A stretch of DNA of 6,390 bases from Burkholderiales bacterium. Its GTDB lineage: Bacteria > Pseudomonadota > Gammaproteobacteria > Burkholderiales > Burkholderiaceae. The DNA lies in contig CAHJWV010000231.1 of NCBI GenBank assembly GCA_903643055.1, forward strand, positions 1 to 6,390, in the 5' to 3' direction. Within the stretch, counting starts at the first letter, position 1. Each line of letters begins with the position of its first letter. Below are positions 5,668-6,390 of this stretch, in pieces. The notes under the pieces were generated by a model. The model worked only from the letters and a program-made list of their open reading frames with translations. It made no database searches and was not told where the DNA came from. The position numbers were made by a program, and so were the translations under genes.

Positions 5668-6390
5668 ATGGACATGGCCGCTTCATCCTCCCGCGCGCTG
5701 TGGAAAGGCGCGATCAGCTTCGGGCTGGTGCACATCCCGGTCAGCCTGCATTCGGCCACCACCGAAAGCGGCGTCAACTTCGACTGGCTCGACAAACGCA
5801 GCATGGACCCGGTCGGCTACAAGCGCATCAACAAGAAGACCGGCAAGGAGATCAGCAAGGAAAACATCGTCAAGGGCGTCGAGTACGAAAGCGGCAAGTA
5901 CGTCGTGCTGAGCGCCGACGAGATCGAAGCGGTGTATCCGAAGTCCACTCAGTCGATCGACATCGAAGCTTTCGTGTCGGCCGCTGACATTCCGTTCATC
6001 TACCTCGAGCGGCCCTATTACCTCGCGCCGATCGGCAAGGGTGAGAAGGTGTACGCCTTGCTGCGTGAGACCTTGCTGGCGCGCCAGCGCATCGGCCTGG
6101 CGCGGGTCGTGATCCAGACCAAGCAGCACTTGGCCGCACTGGTGCCGGTGGGCCCGGCGCTGGTGCTGAACCTGCTGCGCTGGGGTGCCGACATCCGCAG
6201 CTGGGAAGACCTGAAGCTGCCGAAGGAAGGCAGCAAGGCCACCGGCCTGACGGCGCGAGAACTCGACATGGCCGGCCAACTGGTCGATGACATGAGCGGG
6301 AAGTGGGAGCCGGAGAAATTCACCGATTCATTCAAGGATCAGGTGATGGCGCTGGTCGATAAGAAAGTGAAGGCCGGGCAGACCGAATCG
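5668..6390 (+). CDS. ku: Ku protein, non-homologous end joining (C-terminus outside the window)
   Basis: Bacterial Ku forms a homodimeric ring that threads onto DNA double-strand ends and recruits ligase D for non-homologous end joining. The visible 241 residues open with SRALWKGAISFGLVHIPVSL, the classic N-terminus. They continue with DKRSMDPVGYKRINKKTGKE, IDIEAFV, YYLAP (positions about 117-121) with GEKVYALLRETL, and the ELDMAGQLVDDMSGKW stretch near the right edge. The frame is open to base 6390 with no stop, so this is a boundary truncation. Bacterial Ku is usually about 260-330 aa; the missing part should be the variable, lysine-rich tail that contacts DNA and LigD. An in-frame TGA sits immediately before ATG 5668, which fixes the upstream limit; ATG 5674 is the only close alternative. 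No good ribosome binding site is visible. The gene is divergent from the WYL regulator. A ligD gene downstream is expected but not seen. Confidence 0.97.
   Translation, partial: MDMAASSSRALWKGAISFGLVHIPVSLHSATTESGVNFDWLDKRSMDPVGYKRINKKTGKEISKENIVKGVEYESGKYVVLSADEIEAVYPKSTQSIDIEAFVSAADIPFIYLERPYYLAPIGKGEKVYALLRETLLARQRIGLARVVIQTKQHLAALVPVGPALVLNLLRWGADIRSWEDLKLPKEGSKATGLTARELDMAGQLVDDMSGKWEPEKFTDSFKDQVMALVDKKVKAGQTES

Noticed and set aside
5501..5911. 136-aa plus-strand open frame running from the intergenic region into ku
   Set aside because: It is out of frame with ku, and after 5668 reads as Ser/Arg/Thr-rich shadow sequence; no ribosome binding site was identified for it.
5683..6279. 198-aa minus-strand open frame opposite ku
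   Set aside because: The plus frame encodes unmistakable Ku motifs; the reverse frame has no domain and exists because of codon bias.
1..6390. A new defence system, mobile element or CRISPR array
   Set aside because: No transposase, integrase, terminal repeats, phage genes, toxin-antitoxin pair or spaced repeat array is visible. The recognisable genes are ordinary chromosomal metabolism, signalling, regulation and repair.

Overview
The window is GC-rich (roughly two-thirds G+C by eye), densely coded bacterial chromosome. Codon use is strongly GC3-biased, so many open frames lie antisense to the real genes. Gene content (a periplasmic-TPR diguanylate cyclase, a YafY-type WYL regulator, a YghZ-type aldo/keto reductase, GalM and bacterial Ku) and protein style suggest a betaproteobacterium of the order Burkholderiales, perhaps near Rubrivivax, Leptothrix or Aquabacterium. 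That placement is inference from recall, not a computed phylogeny.

Layout. (1) 43-273 (+): a 76-aa protein of unknown function with a near-perfect Shine-Dalgarno. (2) 274-489: a 216-bp gap with a short tandem direct repeat. (3) 490-2544 (+): a membrane diguanylate cyclase with an exported TPR-like sensor region, one transmembrane helix and a cytoplasmic GGEEF domain with an intact I-site. (4) 2523-5444 (-): three genes in the same direction, read right to left: a WYL regulator, an aldo/keto reductase resembling L-glyceraldehyde-3-phosphate reductase, and aldose 1-epimerase. The last two are 5 bp apart. The galM end overlaps the diguanylate cyclase end by 22 bp, tail to tail. (5) 5445-5667: a 223-bp divergent intergenic region with a recurrent GCCGAAT / ATTCGGC motif. 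(6) 5668 to the right edge (+): ku, cut by the window boundary.

How the parts work together. The reductase and mutarotase form a plausible small carbonyl/sugar-handling unit: reduction of L-glyceraldehyde 3-phosphate or other reactive aldehydes, and interconversion of aldose anomers. The upstream WYL regulator may control it. The diguanylate cyclase and Ku are functionally separate. Ku points to a non-homologous end-joining capacity, normally completed by LigD, which is not visible here.

I see no mobile element, CRISPR array, tRNA or rRNA. Nothing strongly supports a new multi-gene system. The most useful leads are the motif cluster in the divergent promoter region, the degenerate WYL domain with a Ser/Pro-rich insertion, and the unassigned small protein.
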